Part shown: positions 22,608-31,495 of the stretch, piece by piece
How the letters are laid out: each line of letters starts with the position of its first letter
Position numbering within the stretch: the stretch's first letter is position 1
Assembly (NCBI GenBank): GCA_964440155.1
Contig: CAYTRH010000018.1
Location: forward strand, 1 to 31,552
Reading direction: 5' to 3'
From: PFJX01 sp964440155
Lineage (GTDB): Bacteria > Pseudomonadota > Gammaproteobacteria > Burkholderiales > Thiobacillaceae
Length of the DNA stretch: 31,552 nucleotides
The notes under the pieces: generated by a model
The model's database searches: none
What the model was told of the DNA's origin: nothing
What the model saw: only the letters and a program-made list of their open reading frames with translations
Translations under genes and position numbers: made by a program

Positions 22608-23987
22608 ATGCTTGCCCGTCTGCTGCCGTTGATACTGTCGTTGCTGTTGCTGACGCCCGCACATGCGGGAAGCGCACGCGTGCTGACCATCGACGGCACG
22701 GTGGGGCCGGCCAGCGCCGACTACGTGGTGCGCGGGCTCGAGCGTGCGGCCAGGGATGGCGTGACGCTGGTGGTCCTGGAGATCGATACCCCCGGCGGCC
22801 TGGACACCTCCATGCGTGCCATCATCAAATCCATCCTGGCGTCACCGGTGCCCGTGGCCGGCTTCGTGCACCCGCAGGGCGCACGCGCCGCCAGCGCCGG
22901 CACCTATATCCTGTATGCCAGCCACATCGCGGCCATGGCGCCGGCGACCAACCTGGGTGCGGCGACGCCGGTGGCCATCGGCATCGGCGGCTCCCCCGCC
23001 GACAAGGAGCCGACACCCCGCGGCAAGAAGCCATCGACCGGCGAGCAGCAGGACGATACGCCGGATACCGCGGCGCCCATGCCCGCCGGCGATGCGATGA
23101 CCCGCAAGCAGGTGCACGACGCTACCGCCTACATCCGCGGTCTGGCCGAACTGCGTGGACGCAACGTGGAATGGGCCGAGCGCGCGGTGCGCGAGGCGGT
23201 CAGCCTGTCGGCCGAGCAGGCGCTGGCGATCAGGGTGATCGATGTCATTGCCGACGACGTCGGCGACCTGCTCGCCAAGCTCGATGGCCGCGCGGTGCAG
23301 ACGCTGGAGGGCAAGGTAACGCTCGATCTCGAGGGTGCCGAAGTGCAGCGCCAGGCCCCCGATTGGCGCAGCCGCCTGCTGGCGGTGATCGGCGATCCGG
23401 GTATCGCCTACATCCTGCTGCTGGTCGGCCTGTACGGCCTGTATTTCGAGTTCGCCAATCCCGGCTTCGTACTGCCCGGCGTGATCGGCGCCATCAGCCT
23501 GATGCTGGGCCTGTTCGCACTCAACATGCTGCCGGTCAATTACGTCGGCCTGGGCCTGATCCTGCTCGGGGTGGCGTTCATGGTCGCCGAGGCGTTCCTG
23601 CCCAGCTTCGGCGCGCTCGGATTCGGCGGCCTGGTGGCGTTCATCATCGGTTCGGTGATGCTGATCGACACCGACGTACCCGGCTATGGCCTGCCGTGGA
23701 GCCTGATCGTGCCGGTCGCGCTGGCCAGCGCCGGCTTCGTGTTCCTGGTGGCGAGCATGGCGGTACGCGCGCGCCGGCGGCCAGTGGTGACCGGACGCGA
23801 GGACATGCTCGGTGCGCAGGGCACCGTGCTGGCCGACTGCGACGGCGAAGGCTGGGCCACCGTGCACGGCGAGACCTGGCGCGTGCGTTGCGCCACGCCG
23901 CTGAAGCGGGGTGATCGCGTGCGCGTGACCGGCATGGACGGCCTGACATTGCAGGTAAGAGTCATCGACAGTGGAGGACAGACATGA
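22608..23987 (+). CDS. nfeD: NfeD-family membrane-bound serine protease (long form)
   Basis: A 459-residue protein with a signal peptide (MLARLLPLILSLLLLTPAHA), a ClpP/SppA-like protease domain, several membrane helices (about 250-370) and a carboxy-terminal OB-fold (from about residue 390). The probable catalytic pair is S96 in GARAASAGTY and K167 in TRKQVHDATAYI, matching the Ser/Lys dyad of long NfeD proteins that cut the hydrophobic tail of stomatin-type partners. A polar insert of about 30 residues (130-160) lies between the two. Its stop overlaps the slipin start by ATGA. Long NfeD and slipin form a conserved pair in membrane quality control. Confidence 0.93.
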   Translation: MLARLLPLILSLLLLTPAHAGSARVLTIDGTVGPASADYVVRGLERAARDGVTLVVLEIDTPGGLDTSMRAIIKSILASPVPVAGFVHPQGARAASAGTYILYASHIAAMAPATNLGAATPVAIGIGGSPADKEPTPRGKKPSTGEQQDDTPDTAAPMPAGDAMTRKQVHDATAYIRGLAELRGRNVEWAERAVREAVSLSAEQALAIRVIDVIADDVGDLLAKLDGRAVQTLEGKVTLDLEGAEVQRQAPDWRSRLLAVIGDPGIAYILLLVGLYGLYFEFANPGFVLPGVIGAISLMLGLFALNMLPVNYVGLGLILLGVAFMVAEAFLPSFGALGFGGLVAFIIGSVMLIDTDVPGYGLPWSLIVPVALASAGFVFLVASMAVRARRRPVVTGREDMLGAQGTVLADCDGEGWATVHGETWRVRCATPLKRGDRVRVTGMDGLTLQVRVIDSGGQT

Positions 23988-24760
23988 TGGGTTTCGATCC
24001 TTTCGGCGGCTTCGGCCTGATCATCCTGATCGCGCTGCTGATCGGCGCCAGCCTGCGCATCCTGCGCGAATACGAACGTGCCGTGGTGTTCCAACTCGGC
24101 CGCTTCTGGAAGGTCAAGGGGCCGGGCCTGATCATCCTGATCCCCGGCATCCAGCAGATGGTGCGTGTCGACCTGCGCACGCTGGTGTTCGACGTACCCA
24201 GCCAGGACGTGATCTCGCGCGACAACGTTTCGGTCAAGGTCAATGCCGTGGTGTATTTCCGCGTGGTCGATCCGGCCAAGGCCATACTCAACGTCGAGGA
24301 TTTCATGAGCGCCACCAGCCAGTTGGCGCAGACCACGCTGCGCTCGGTACTGGGCAAGCACGAGCTGGACGAGATGCTGGCCGAGCGCGAGCGCCTGAAT
24401 CTCGACATCCAGCAGAGCCTGGACGCGCAGACCGACGCCTGGGGCATCAAAGTGTCCACAGTGGAGATCAAGCATGTCGACATCGACGAGTCCATGGTGC
24501 GCGCGATCGCCAAGCAGGCGGAGGCGGAACGCGAACGGCGCGCCAAGGTGATCCACGCCGAAGGCGAACTGCAGGCCGCCGAGAAACTGCTGGCCGCGGC
24601 GCAGACCCTCGCCGGCCAGCCGCAGGCCATGCAGCTGCGCTATCTGCAAACGCTGACCACCATCGCCGGCGACAAGGCGTCGACCATCGTGTTCCCGGTG
24701 CCGGGGGAGTTCATGGATCTGTTCGGCCGCATGAAGGCTCGGGATGGCAACGACGCCTGA
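23984..24760 (+). CDS. Slipin (SPFH-domain, stomatin-like membrane protein)
   Basis: A 258-residue SPFH protein. A short hydrophobic hairpin (FGLIILIALLIGASLRIL) anchors it. The SPFH domain follows with YERAVVFQLGRFWKVKGPGL, VPSQDVISRDNVSVKVNAVVYFRV and LDEMLAERERLNLDIQ. A coiled-coil region then leads to the hydrophobic tail DKASTIVFPVPGEFMDLF, the region cut by partner NfeD proteases in characterised archaeal pairs. It is translationally coupled to nfeD. Slipins form ring- or cage-like oligomers that organise membrane domains. Confidence 0.94.
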   Translation: MMGFDPFGGFGLIILIALLIGASLRILREYERAVVFQLGRFWKVKGPGLIILIPGIQQMVRVDLRTLVFDVPSQDVISRDNVSVKVNAVVYFRVVDPAKAILNVEDFMSATSQLAQTTLRSVLGKHELDEMLAERERLNLDIQQSLDAQTDAWGIKVSTVEIKHVDIDESMVRAIAKQAEAERERRAKVIHAEGELQAAEKLLAAAQTLAGQPQAMQLRYLQTLTTIAGDKASTIVFPVPGEFMDLFGRMKARDGNDA

Positions 24761-24868
24761 GCGCCAATGACCACCACCACGCCGTTAGTCGTATGCGGCG
24801 GGTCGATTTCCTGCGCGCAGCGGCTAAGCTGGAAATGCCCGGCGCAGCGACGGGCGAGGAGACAGGAG

Positions 24869-25135
24869 ATGGACATGAGCACCTATACCGACAGCCGCGG
24901 CGCGGTTCAGGTCGAGCGCCGCATCCGCCCGCAACTGCGCGCCATCTACGAAGATGCGCGCGTGCGCATCGACCGCTTCTTCCATGATAGCGAGCACTGG
25001 GCCGGCACACCGATCGACTACCTGGCCCTGCGCGTGGTGCACGAAGCCTATCCGGATCTGCCCGGCGACGACGTGCGCACGCTGGTGTCCGCCATCGAAC
25101 GGCGCTACGCCAAGCCCTGGGGCAGCACGCTCTGA
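24869..25135 (+). CDS. Small conserved-looking protein of unknown function
   Basis: An 88-residue soluble, charged, mainly helical protein that I do not recognise. Features are RAIYEDARVRIDRFFHDSEHW, LALRVVHEAYPDLPGDDVRTLV and ERRYAKPWG near the end. GAGGAG lies seven bases before the ATG at 24869; a second ATG at 24875 (MSTYT) is also well placed behind AGGAG. The frame is open to 24767, but the upstream part has no signal. It is 108 bases downstream of the slipin gene on the same strand. Confidence 0.75.
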   Translation: MDMSTYTDSRGAVQVERRIRPQLRAIYEDARVRIDRFFHDSEHWAGTPIDYLALRVVHEAYPDLPGDDVRTLVSAIERRYAKPWGSTL

Positions 25136-25177
25136 GCCGGCATAGCCAGCCGGCCACGGCACCCGTCCATCACGGCC

Positions 25178-26029
25178 TCAGTGCGGGGGTGGACGCGGCA
25201 GGATAGGGTCGAGAAACGCGGCCAGGCCGTGTACGTAGTCCATTCCGCTGAGCAGGAAGCCGCTGTTGTGATCGCCACGCAGTCGCAGGAACTGTTTGGC
25301 GGACGGTGCCGCCTCATACAGCGCACGACCGTGGCGATAGGGGATGATCTCGTCGTCCGGACTGTGCGCCACCAACACCGGCGACCGCACCCGGGTGACG
25401 GCTTCCAGGGTATCGTGGCGCAGCCGCGCGAGCCGCCGGGCCGGCAGCCACCAGTACAGTTCCGCCGCCAGTTCCGGCACCGAGATGAAGGCGGATTCCA
25501 GGATCAGCCCGGCCACCGGTCGGCGTGCCGCCAACCAGGCGGCCAGCGAGGCACCCAGCGAGCGTCCGAACACGACGATGCGCGCGGGCGTTTCTCCACG
25601 TACCTCGACCAGATGGTTCCAGGCCGCCAGCGCATCCTGCTGCAAACCCTGCTCGCTCGGCTTGCCTTCGCTGCGGCCATAGCCGCGGTAATCGATGATC
25701 AGCACCGCCAGGCCCAGGTCGTGGAAGATGCGCAGGGAATCCAAACGGTGTGAGACGTTGCCGGCATTGCCGTGCAGGAACAGCAGCGTGCCGCGCGCAT
25801 CGGCCGCCGGCACATACCAGCCATGCAGCCGCACGCCGTCGGCGGTATGCAGCTCGACATCCTCGTAGCCTAGACCGATGTCGCGCGGACTGGCGAGCAA
25901 TTCGCGGGTGGGCACGCCGGGCAGGTACAGCAGGCTGGACTGGCCCAGATACACCGCCAGCACCAGCGCGGCATAGCCGCCGGCGATCAATAGCAGGCCG
26001 TGCAGCACGCGATGCAGCCGGTCACGCAC
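25178..26029 (-). CDS. Membrane-anchored alpha/beta hydrolase (serine hydrolase)
   Basis: A 283-residue protein with one amino-terminal hydrophobic helix (HGLLLIAGGYAALVLAVYLG) and a complete alpha/beta hydrolase fold. LLFLHGNAGNVSHR gives the oxyanion loop, VVFGRSLGASLAA the nucleophile Ser, AHSPDDEIIPY the acid and GDHNSGF the histidine. This layout matches the Bem46/YfhR type, whose natural substrates are largely unknown. The start codon is GTG. It follows the hox operon on the same strand after 87 bases, but nothing known ties it to hydrogenase maturation. Confidence 0.9.
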   Translation of the reverse strand: MRDRLHRVLHGLLLIAGGYAALVLAVYLGQSSLLYLPGVPTRELLASPRDIGLGYEDVELHTADGVRLHGWYVPAADARGTLLFLHGNAGNVSHRLDSLRIFHDLGLAVLIIDYRGYGRSEGKPSEQGLQQDALAAWNHLVEVRGETPARIVVFGRSLGASLAAWLAARRPVAGLILESAFISVPELAAELYWWLPARRLARLRHDTLEAVTRVRSPVLVAHSPDDEIIPYRHGRALYEAAPSAKQFLRLRGDHNSGFLLSGMDYVHGLAAFLDPILPRPPPH

Positions 26030-26116
26030 CGAGGATCATCGCCCCGTTCGGCGCCAGCCCGTCATCGCTCCGGCGATGATGCGGTCGCGCCGCGGTACGG
26101 GCTGTTGCCATGACCG

Positions 26117-26605
26117 TCAAGCGCGGCCTCCAGGATGATCGTTCGCGGGCAACGGCCCGCATTCACCCGACAGGTAGGGCACCAGCCACGCGCGTGCCGC
26201 CGCCAGATTCGCCGCCGCATCGGGGCTCAACGGCTGACCGAGTTCGAAACGGTAGCCGCGTATCGCCAGCGTCCACGCCGGCGGCGGCTCACCGAAGATC
26301 TGTCGGCAGGCATACAGCACCGCGCCCGGTGACAGGGCATGGCTGCTGTAGCTGGCGTCGCGTTCGGCGACGGTGGCGGTGAAGCTGAACGGTGCCGGCG
26401 CGGCCACGCTGGCGTCGGCGAAGATCACCTGGCTACGGCCTTGCAGGTCGAGCGCGAACTCCACCTGTAACTGGAAATCGGTGAGCAGTTCAACCCCCGG
26501 CAATGGGGCTTGCTGCAGCCTCTCGATCAGCAGCGGCCCCAGGGCATCGTCGCCACGACCGGGGTTGCCGATGCCGATCACCAGGATGGGACTTATGGCG
26601 CGCAA
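26117..26605 (-). CDS. hoxW: Hydrogenase maturation endopeptidase (HoxW type)
   Basis: A 162-residue protease of the HybD/HoxW family. VIGIGNPGRGDDALGP is the signature with the first nickel-probing acid (D in GDDALG). DFQLQVEFALDL and IFADAS carry the further conserved acids, and SSHALSPGAVL the conserved His. It removes the carboxy-terminal tail of HoxH after nickel insertion. It starts with TTG inside the end of hoxH (13-base overlap), so its synthesis is coupled to that of its substrate. Last gene of the operon. Confidence 0.92.
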   Translation of the reverse strand: MRAISPILVIGIGNPGRGDDALGPLLIERLQQAPLPGVELLTDFQLQVEFALDLQGRSQVIFADASVAAPAPFSFTATVAERDASYSSHALSPGAVLYACRQIFGEPPPAWTLAIRGYRFELGQPLSPDAAANLAAARAWLVPYLSGECGPLPANDHPGGRA

Positions 26606-28089
26606 AGCGGTGCCACCCCCTCGCCCACCCCGCGCCGTGTCATCACGTCGATGCTGTCGCCACCGGCATCGATCAGTTCCACCCGCAGCGGCATCCGCCC
26701 GAGCGCGTGCGTTGCGCAGGACAGACAGGGATCGAACGCGCGCACCGCGACCTCGATGTGATTGAGCAGCCCCTCGGTGAGCTTGCGGCCATCCAAGTAC
26801 TGGCGCGCGACCTGACGCACCGCCTCATTCATGGCCTGGTTGTTGTGCGTGGTGGAGACGATCAGGTTGGCGCGGATCACCTGATCGTGCTCGTCCACCC
26901 GGTAATGATGGATCAGCGTGCCGCGCGGCGCCTCGATCATGCCGACGCCGCGTTCCTGGCGCTCGCCGCTGACCACCAGGTCGGTGCCCTGCAGGTCGGC
27001 GTCGTGCAACAGCTCCTTGATCGCCTCGGCCGCGTGCAGCATCTCGATCATGCGCGCCCAGTGGTAGCCCAGCGTGGCGCCGGCAGCACTGCCCCCGTCG
27101 TAGGCGAGAAACTCGATGCGTTCGCGATCCGCCAGCGGCGTCGGGATGAAATCACAGTGGGTCACGCGCGCCAACGGGCCGACGCGGTACCAGCCGTGTT
27201 CCGGCCCGAGCGCACGCAGGAACGGGAACTTCATGTAAGACCAGGGCTTCACTTCCTCGCTGATCTGCTCCCAATAGTGGTTGTAGTCGACATGATCGAA
27301 GATCGTGCCGCCGTCCATGTCGCGGGCGCGCAGGCCACCGTGATACAGGTCCATCGCGCCGTCGGCGCGGATCAGGCTCAGCGTATGCGCGCGGAAGCGG
27401 CCGAAGGCGTTGTAGGTTTCAAGGTTCTGCTCGAACAGGCGGCGCGCCAAGTGCACGGCATCGCGGCACCAGCCGATGATGTGATAGATGTCCTTGAGCA
27501 ATTCGTCACGCTCGGCCAGCGTCAGGTTCTTGTTGACACCGCCGGGCACCGAGCCGGTGCCGTGGATGCGCTTGCCGGCGGTGTGGCGAATCACCTCCTG
27601 GCCGTACTTGCGCAGCAGCACACCCTGGCGTGCGACATCGGGATAGGCGGCGGCGACACCGACGATGTTGCGTCGCGCCACGTCCGAGTCGAAACCGAAC
27701 AGCAGGTCGGGCGAGGACAGGTGGAAGAAATGCAGTGCATGCGATTGCAGGATCTGGCCGTAGTGCATCAGCCGGCGCAACTTGTCGGCCGTCGGCGTCA
27801 GCCTGAACGCGCCGACGATCTGGTCGAGCGCCTTGGACGCCGCCAGATGGTGCGATACCGGGCAGATGCCGCACAGGCGCTGCACCATGACCGGCACTTC
27901 CCAGTATGGCCGGCCCTGGATGAATTTTTCGAAGCCGCGGAACTCGACGATGTGCAGCCGCACCTGCTGCACGTGGTCGTTCTCGTCCAGCAGCAGCGTG
28001 ACCTTGCCATGGCCTTCGACGCGCGACAGCGGATCGATGGCGACGCGACGCAGTTTTTCCGGGTGGGGGGCGGTTTCCAAGGATGTCAT
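26593..28089 (-). CDS. hoxH: NAD-reducing hydrogenase, [NiFe] large subunit
   Basis: A 498-residue catalytic subunit holding the [NiFe] site. The four cysteine ligands are in RLCGICPVSHHLA near the amino-terminus and DPCLSCATHALGRMP near the carboxy-terminus. The RVEGHGK motif (SRVEGHGKVTLLL) is present. Beyond DPCLSCATHA about 37 residues follow; this is the tail expected to be cut off by HoxW. Group 3d (bidirectional, NAD-linked) assignment rests on the hoxFUY neighbours. It starts 36 bases after hoxY. Confidence 0.96.
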   Translation of the reverse strand: MTSLETAPHPEKLRRVAIDPLSRVEGHGKVTLLLDENDHVQQVRLHIVEFRGFEKFIQGRPYWEVPVMVQRLCGICPVSHHLAASKALDQIVGAFRLTPTADKLRRLMHYGQILQSHALHFFHLSSPDLLFGFDSDVARRNIVGVAAAYPDVARQGVLLRKYGQEVIRHTAGKRIHGTGSVPGGVNKNLTLAERDELLKDIYHIIGWCRDAVHLARRLFEQNLETYNAFGRFRAHTLSLIRADGAMDLYHGGLRARDMDGGTIFDHVDYNHYWEQISEEVKPWSYMKFPFLRALGPEHGWYRVGPLARVTHCDFIPTPLADRERIEFLAYDGGSAAGATLGYHWARMIEMLHAAEAIKELLHDADLQGTDLVVSGERQERGVGMIEAPRGTLIHHYRVDEHDQVIRANLIVSTTHNNQAMNEAVRQVARQYLDGRKLTEGLLNHIEVAVRAFDPCLSCATHALGRMPLRVELIDAGGDSIDVMTRRGVGEGVAPLCAP

Positions 28090-28125
28090 GGCGTGCCTTC
28101 GATGATCGTGGCGGCGGCGCGCCGC

Positions 28126-28671
28126 TCAGTCATAGCGGATCAGTTCCGGCCCGAGGTGGGGCGTTCGCCCGGCCAGCAGGTCGGTCAGGAACTTCCAGAT
28201 GGTGTCGGCGGAGGGCGGGCAACCCGGCAGGAAATAGTCCACCTTCACCACCTCATGCAGCGGATGCACCTTGTCCAGCGGCAACGGCAGTTCCGGGTCG
28301 TTGGGGATCATGCCGCTGGCCAGGCTGATCTCGGTGACGTAGACCTCTTGCAGACAGTCGGCCAGGTCCAGATGGTTACGCTGCGCCGGCAGGCCGCCGG
28401 TCACCGCGCAGGCGCCGACCGCGACCAGGATCTTGCAGTTGCGGCGGAACTCGCGCAGCACGTGTACGTTCTCGGCGTTGCAGATGCCGCCCTCGACGAG
28501 ACCGATGTCGCACGGGCCGCAATGCTTGATGTCGGTCAGCGGCGAGCGGTCGAATTCGACCTGCTCCAACAGCGCGAACAGCCGCTCGTCGATGTCCAGG
28601 ATCGACATGTGACAACCGAAGCAGCCGGCCAGCGAGGTGGTGGCGATGCGGACTTTCCGATGCTCGCTCAT
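28126..28671 (-). CDS. hoxY: NAD-reducing hydrogenase, small subunit
   Basis: A 181-residue subunit carrying the [4Fe-4S] cluster next to the [NiFe] site. Cluster cysteines are in LAGCFGCHMS, HCGPCD, GACAVTGG and LPGCPPSAD, the usual single-cluster set of HoxY. The ATG at 28671 is chosen because GGGAG lies eight bases upstream. A GTG at 28680, overlapping the hoxU stop as GTGA, would add three residues. It has no Tat signal, consistent with a cytoplasmic enzyme. Confidence 0.95.
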   Translation of the reverse strand: MSEHRKVRIATTSLAGCFGCHMSILDIDERLFALLEQVEFDRSPLTDIKHCGPCDIGLVEGGICNAENVHVLREFRRNCKILVAVGACAVTGGLPAQRNHLDLADCLQEVYVTEISLASGMIPNDPELPLPLDKVHPLHEVVKVDYFLPGCPPSADTIWKFLTDLLAGRTPHLGPELIRYD

Positions 28672-28676
28672 GGCCT

Positions 28677-29411
28677 TCACTCCCGACCGGAAGCCGTCTG
28701 CGCCGCACGCGGTGCGTCGTCCAGCGCCTGCGCGCTGATCGGCCGCCGATCATAGCGGCGCTCGCCGATGGGCGTGGCAAAGCCGACGCGCTTTTTCAGG
28801 ATCACACCGACCGGGCAGACTTCCACCGCCTTGTCGCCGAGCGCGATGTCGGTATCGGCGAGTCGGCCGGATGCGGCGTTGACCACCAGGTGTTTGTCGA
28901 TGCCGCGCCCGGACAGCGCGAACACGCATTTTTCGTCCACCTCGCAGGAGGCGCGCACGCACAGTTCACACAGGATGCAGCGGTTGAAGTCGAGCAGGAT
29001 GTCCGGATGCGAGGCATCCACCGGTCGATCCGGGAAAAAATGGCGGAAACCGGCGGTCAGCACGCCCAAGTCGGCACCCAGTGCCTGCAACATGCAGTTG
29101 CCGCTCTTCTCGCACGACGGACAGAAGTGATTACCTTCGGCGAACAGCATCTGTACCAGGGTACGGCGCAGCTCGTTCATCTCGTCGCAATCGCTTTCCA
29201 CCGCCAGCCCGGCCTGCGCCGGCAGCGTACAGGACGCGGCGGTACGTCGGCCGGTGCGCACGGTGCATACCTTGCAACTGCCATGCGGCTTGAACTCGGG
29301 GTGATAGCACAGATGCGGAATGTAGCGGCCGGCGGCAAGCGCAGCTTGCAGCACGCTTTGGCCGGGCGTGAAAGGCACTTCTTCGCCGTCGAGCAGGAAG
29401 GTGTCGCTCAT
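28677..29411 (-). CDS. hoxU: NAD-reducing hydrogenase diaphorase subunit, iron-sulfur protein
   Basis: A 244-residue NuoG-like subunit that passes electrons between HoxY and HoxF. The [2Fe-2S] domain shows CYHPEFKPHGSCKVC and a later C in AASC. The His-Cys cluster motif is HFCPSCEKSGNC. A ferredoxin-like region has CILCELCVRASC and a later VEVCPVG. All cluster ligands appear present. Its last codon and stop overlap the alternative GTG start of hoxY; hoxF ends 14 bases upstream. Confidence 0.95.
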   Translation of the reverse strand: MSDTFLLDGEEVPFTPGQSVLQAALAAGRYIPHLCYHPEFKPHGSCKVCTVRTGRRTAASCTLPAQAGLAVESDCDEMNELRRTLVQMLFAEGNHFCPSCEKSGNCMLQALGADLGVLTAGFRHFFPDRPVDASHPDILLDFNRCILCELCVRASCEVDEKCVFALSGRGIDKHLVVNAASGRLADTDIALGDKAVEVCPVGVILKKRVGFATPIGERRYDRRPISAQALDDAPRAAQTASGRE

Positions 29412-29425
29412 GGTCGTCGCTCCGT

Positions 29426-31294
29426 TCAGCGTTCCAGTTCGGCGCTCAGATGCGCGCCGGCGTCGTCGCGCCCGGTCATGCGCCGCGCGGCGGCCAGCGC
29501 ACCGTCGAGATCGAACGCCGGCACGAAGTCGAGCGACTTCAAGCGGCGCTCGAAGGTCGGGCGGAAACGCTTCAACGTATCCAGCGTCGGATTGCAGGCG
29601 GTATGTCCGAGACCGCAGTGCGCAGACTGATGCAGCACCCGATCGAGCCGTTCGATCTCGGCGAGGTCATACTGGGTGCCCTGGCCGGCGGCGATCTTGT
29701 CCATGGTCGCCTTCAGCATGCTGGTGCCGACCCGGCAGGGCGTGCAGAAGCCACAACTCTCGTGCGCGAAGAAATGCGCGAAATTGCGCGCCACCTCGAA
29801 CAGGTCGCGGCTGCGGTCGAACACCATGAAGGCGCCGGCGGTGGCCAGATCCTCGAAAGCGATGCGCCGGTCGAATTCGTCGCCGGCGATGCACACGCCG
29901 GAAGGGCCGCTGATCTGTACCGCCAGTGTGTCCTCGGCGCCGCAGTCGGCCAGAACCTGGCGCACCGTGACGCCGAACGGGTATTCGTAGATGCCGGGCC
30001 GGGCGCAGTCGCCGGATACCGACAGCAGCTTGGTGCCGGCGGATTTCGCCGTGCCGACGGCGCGGTACCAGTCGCCGCCATGGCGGGCGATCAGCGCGGC
30101 AGCACAGAACGTCTCGACATTGTTGACCGTGGTCGGTTTCTGCAGATAGCCGTGCGTGACCGGATACGGCGGGCGGTTGCGCGGAATGCCGCGCTTGCCT
30201 TCCAACGACTCGATCAGCGCCGATTCCTCGCCGCACACGTAGGCGCCGGCGCCCAGATGGATGTCGATGTCGAAATCGAAGCCCTTGACCCCGAGGATGC
30301 CCGTGCCCAGCAGATTGGCAGCGCGCCGCCGCGCCAGCACCGCCTGCAGCGGTTGCAACAAGTGGCGGTATTCGCCGCGCAGGTAGAGCAGGCCGTGACG
30401 CGCGCCGATGACATAGGCGCACACGGTCATACCCTCGAACACCAGATCGGCCTGCCGGGTCAGCAGCACCCGGTCCTTGAACGTGCCCGGCTCGCCCTCG
30501 TCGGCATTGCACACCACGTAACGGGGCGTAGCCGGCGCATTGCGGCATGCCTCCCATTTCAGGCCGGTGGTAAAGCCGGCGCCACCACGCCCGCGCAGGT
30601 TGCTGCGCTTGATCTCCTCCAGCGTGGCCAACGGCCCGGGCGCCGCATGCACGTTGGCCTCGCGCCAGGAGCGTTCGTTCGCCGGCGCCTCGGCGTCGAT
30701 GCCGGCCCCGCGCGCCAGCGCCGCGCGCAGCGCGTCGCCCGGCATCAGATCGTGGCCCAGCAGCACGTCGGTGCGCCGGATGTTGTCGTCGATGGCGAAC
30801 AGGTCGCCCGGCCACTGCGCCACCGGCCGACCGGCGACGATCAGATCGGCGATGCGGTCCAGTATTTCCCGACTGGCGCGGGGGATGGCCCAGCCATTCA
30901 CCAGCAGGCCCGGCCCCTGATCGCACAGGCCGGTGCAGGACGTGGTATCCACGCACACCAAGCCATCCTCGGATACCCGTCCCGGCTCCACCCACAGGCG
31001 CTCGCACAGGTAGGCCAGCAGCTCCTGGCTACCCTGCATGCGGTCGGTGACGTTGTCCGAGAACAGCACGCGATAACGACAGGGTGCGTCGGTGTGCAGG
31101 AAGGCATAGAAGCCGGCCACGCCCTCGATACGCGCGCGCGGCAGGTGCAAACGTTCGGCCAGCGCGTCGATCGCCTGCGGCGGAATCCAGTGCAGCGCAT
31201 CCTGCACGTCGCGCAGCATCTGCACCAGGCGCGTGGCATCGTCACCGTGCCGCGCGACGATGGCCGCCAACTCGGCGCGCATGTCATCGGTCAT
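29426..31294 (-). CDS. hoxF: NAD-reducing hydrogenase diaphorase subunit with fused HoxE-like domain
   Basis: A 622-residue subunit that binds FMN and NAD(H). Residues about 1-150 are a NuoE/HoxE-like thioredoxin-fold domain (GVAGFYAFLHT, VDTTSCTGLCDQGP). The NuoF part has GRGGAGFTTGLKW, CNADEGEPGTFKDRVLL and GAYVCGEESALIESLEGKRG. The [4Fe-4S] motif CGFCTPCRVGT with a distant C in HTACNP closes it. The first cysteine pair of the HoxE-like [2Fe-2S] site is incomplete (C-R-Y-R-V-L in place of C-x4-C). The ATG at 31294 is preferred because GGAG lies nine bases upstream; an ATG at 31309 has no such site. It resembles the fused HoxF of Ralstonia-type soluble hydrogenase, with no separate hoxE in the window. 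Confidence 0.95.
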   Translation of the reverse strand: MTDDMRAELAAIVARHGDDATRLVQMLRDVQDALHWIPPQAIDALAERLHLPRARIEGVAGFYAFLHTDAPCRYRVLFSDNVTDRMQGSQELLAYLCERLWVEPGRVSEDGLVCVDTTSCTGLCDQGPGLLVNGWAIPRASREILDRIADLIVAGRPVAQWPGDLFAIDDNIRRTDVLLGHDLMPGDALRAALARGAGIDAEAPANERSWREANVHAAPGPLATLEEIKRSNLRGRGGAGFTTGLKWEACRNAPATPRYVVCNADEGEPGTFKDRVLLTRQADLVFEGMTVCAYVIGARHGLLYLRGEYRHLLQPLQAVLARRRAANLLGTGILGVKGFDFDIDIHLGAGAYVCGEESALIESLEGKRGIPRNRPPYPVTHGYLQKPTTVNNVETFCAAALIARHGGDWYRAVGTAKSAGTKLLSVSGDCARPGIYEYPFGVTVRQVLADCGAEDTLAVQISGPSGVCIAGDEFDRRIAFEDLATAGAFMVFDRSRDLFEVARNFAHFFAHESCGFCTPCRVGTSMLKATMDKIAAGQGTQYDLAEIERLDRVLHQSAHCGLGHTACNPTLDTLKRFRPTFERRLKSLDFVPAFDLDGALAAARRMTGRDDAGAHLSAELER

Positions 31295-31478
31295 ATCGTC
31301 TTTCTCCATCCTCTGTCTGCATCCGCGCTGGCCCGCTCCACCGCGGCGTCACCGTTTACAGTGTAGGCACGCTTGGCGGATTTCCCCAATGCCTGCACGG
31401 CGCGGCTTGCATCCCAGGCACACGATTCTGAACCCTGCACTTTGCAGCCAGGTTGCTCCGCACCCGGCCGACGGGGTC

Positions 31479-31495
31479 AAGCAAGGGCCATGCCG
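31479..31495 (-). promoter_or_regulatory. Candidate sigma-54 promoter of the hox operon
   Basis: Minus strand CGGCATGGCCCTTGCTT compares with the consensus TGGCACGNNNNTTGCW: the -24 GG and -12 GC are present with the exact 10-base spacing, and two of twelve defined positions differ. It lies about 185 bases upstream of the hoxF start. The 31295-31478 stretch otherwise holds no gene and only a weak sigma-70 candidate (TACACT near 31361-31366). Soluble and membrane-bound hydrogenase operons of Ralstonia eutropha are known to need sigma-54. Confidence 0.5.

Noticed and set aside
26503..31366. Long plus-strand open frames across the hydrogenase genes (up to 750 codons)
   Set aside because: They are antisense to hoxF-hoxW and show no family motif. 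Long antisense frames are expected in GC-rich coding DNA.
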